The translations under genes and the position numbers were made by a program. A stretch of 64,000 bases of DNA from Janthinobacterium sp. SUN073 (GTDB lineage Bacteria > Pseudomonadota > Gammaproteobacteria > Burkholderiales > Burkholderiaceae_D): the NCBI RefSeq assembly GCF_030397665.1, contig NZ_JAPUBT010000004.1, positions 417,639 to 481,638 on the forward strand, in the 5' to 3' direction. Every line of letters starts with the position of its first letter. The first letter of the stretch is position 1. Positions 63,160-64,000 of this stretch are shown piece after piece. The notes beneath the pieces were generated by a model. It saw only the letters and a program-made list of their open reading frames with translations. It did not search any database and had not been told where the DNA came from.

Positions 63160-63584
63160 AGGCCACCCCGCACGTCCTTGACGACGGCGGCCGCATCGCG
63201 CGCCAGCTCGCCGATGTCCTTGTCGCGGCGCTTGTCGAACCAGCGCACCGTGGCGCCCAGCACCCACCAGGCGGGCAAGCCAGCGGCCACCATCAGCGGC
63301 GCAGCGATGAACAGGAAGCCCAGCGCCGGGTCGCTGCCGTACAGCACCGCGACGGCGCGCGCGCTGTCGAACAGGCCAGGCATCCAGTTGCGCACGACCA
63401 CGACCAGGGCCGGGCCCATCAGGGCGGAAAAGAGAATGGTGACGAAGAAGCGCACGCCCGCTTCCTTGGCAGTTTTTGGCCACATAAACATGAATCCCAG
63501 TGAGGTTGCGGCAGCGCCGGCCAGGACCGGGATGCCGAAAATTTTAATCAGTGCGCCGCCAGCGGCGGTTGTTTCGATGGCCAT
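63156..63584 (-). CDS. Holin-like phage membrane protein
   Basis: A 142-residue protein with three or four hydrophobic segments (IFGIPVLAGAAATSLGFMF, FFVTILFSALMGPALVVVV, ALGFLFIAAPLMVAAGLPAWWVLG) and a charged tail. It is the first gene of the overlapping lysis cassette, which suits a holin. An AAAGG site precedes the ATG. The family is not certain. Confidence 0.7.
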   Translation of the reverse strand: MAIETTAAGGALIKIFGIPVLAGAAATSLGFMFMWPKTAKEAGVRFFVTILFSALMGPALVVVVRNWMPGLFDSARAVAVLYGSDPALGFLFIAAPLMVAAGLPAWWVLGATVRWFDKRRDKDIGELARDAAAVVKDVRGGL

Positions 63585-63612
63585 GAATGCCTTTCAGGTG
63601 GTGGAAATGAAA

Positions 63613-63632
63613 AAACCCGCCGAAGCGGGTTT
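63613..63632 (-). terminator. Terminator upstream of the holin gene
   Basis: An 8-base stem (AAACCCGC / GCGGGTTT) with a CGAA loop. On the minus strand the stem is followed by a run of T. It would stop transcription arriving from beyond 63.65 kb before the lysis cassette. Confidence 0.7.
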
Positions 63633-63676
63633 GTGGTGGAGTGGTATTGTTAACAATTTTTATGCGGAGCAATAAA

Positions 63677-64000
63677 ATGGACTACCCGTCTCTTCAACCA
63701 TTTCCCCCTCAAATAGCCACATTGGTGGGCGAAATAGAGTCCGTCATCGGAAAACCGATTGAGATACGAACGAGGGACGCGGCTTACAATCCGCTGATGG
63801 CTCCAGAGGAACTGGCAATGTGCGACTGCCACATGATTAATGGGTCAATGAACGTTTCCATTTTATTGCCAAACGAGAAGTCGACTCCAATGCACACTTT
63901 GTTTCATGAGCTACTGCATGCGCATCGAAACGTATGCCTATCCATTCCCCGCTTGACACCGATCAAAGATAGTGCGGCAGGATTTAGATTGACATCCTCC
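63677..64000 (+). CDS. HExxH-motif protein, 3' end beyond the window
   Basis: The first 108 codons of an ORF starting at ATG 63677 with a GCGGAG ribosome site. The visible part contains LFHELLHAHR with HELLH at residues 77-81, a zinc-peptidase signature, preceded by a CDCH group (49-52). Such proteins beside phage lysis genes can be regulators (IrrE/ImmA-like) or anti-defence proteins; too little is visible to choose. Base composition is more A/T-rich than neighbours, and it faces away from the lysis cassette. Confidence 0.65.
   Translation, partial: MDYPSLQPFPPQIATLVGEIESVIGKPIEIRTRDAAYNPLMAPEELAMCDCHMINGSMNVSILLPNEKSTPMHTLFHELLHAHRNVCLSIPRLTPIKDSAAGFRLTSS

Overview
The window looks like chromosome from a high-GC betaproteobacterium, most likely of the Oxalobacteraceae (Janthinobacterium/Duganella/Massilia group). 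This is inferred from base composition, gene content and protein character; no rRNA or other taxonomic marker is present. About 58 kb is a dense mosaic of metabolic, stress and accessory operons. The last ~5 kb (from about 58.6 kb to the window end) is the edge of an integrated prophage-like element.

Layout. 0-7.4 kb: a glycerol block (3' end of glpD, then glpK, glpF) runs straight into a DJ-1/PfpI protein, a double-length methylglyoxal-synthase-like protein and a respiratory FAD/Fe-S D-lactate dehydrogenase. Read in order, these could form a glycerol to DHAP to methylglyoxal to D-lactate to pyruvate bypass. 7.4-10 kb: an AraC/GyrI-type regulator, then a divergent SDR/TetR pair with three matching operators between them. 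10-18 kb: two minus-strand operons separated by a palindromic repeat. One is a MoxR ATPase, two unknowns and a metallopeptidase-like/VWA protein; the other is an unknown, an AMP-ligase-like protein and NadR. 18-22.8 kb: two ABC-2 permeases, HlyD and TolC with no ATPase gene. 23-28 kb: aspartate 4-decarboxylase with two tandem AspT antiporters.

28.7-35 kb: a low-oxygen block containing an HMA-like protein, ubiT-ubiV-ubiU (O2-independent ubiquinone synthesis), and class III ribonucleotide reductase in which the glycyl-radical domain is a separate small ORF, plus nrdG. Candidate FNR-type sites lie upstream of several of these genes. 35.1-39.8 kb: an A-T-transmembrane protein with the architecture of epsilon-poly-lysine synthetase, translationally coupled to an Sfp-type PPTase. 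39.8-47.7 kb: small housekeeping and metal genes (LysR, TrpF-like, RlmN-like, YjdM, dmeF/dmeR, an Lgt-like/TlpA fusion, and DUF2325 with a Fur box). 47.9-50.7 kb: two tandem PoNi-like immunity genes and a coupled DUF3304-like protein, without a toxin gene. 50.7-58.3 kb: a secreted-oxidase operon of multicopper oxidase, tyrosinase, a small unknown, a LodA-like quinoprotein oxidase and a LodB-like flavoprotein.

58.5-64 kb: a tRNA-Ser-3'-end-like inverted repeat, a P4-type integrase, small membrane-protein genes, a phage adenine methylase, a lysis cassette (holin-like, M15A endolysin, Rz, Rz1), a decayed duplicate of Rz1, and a truncated HExxH protein running off the end.
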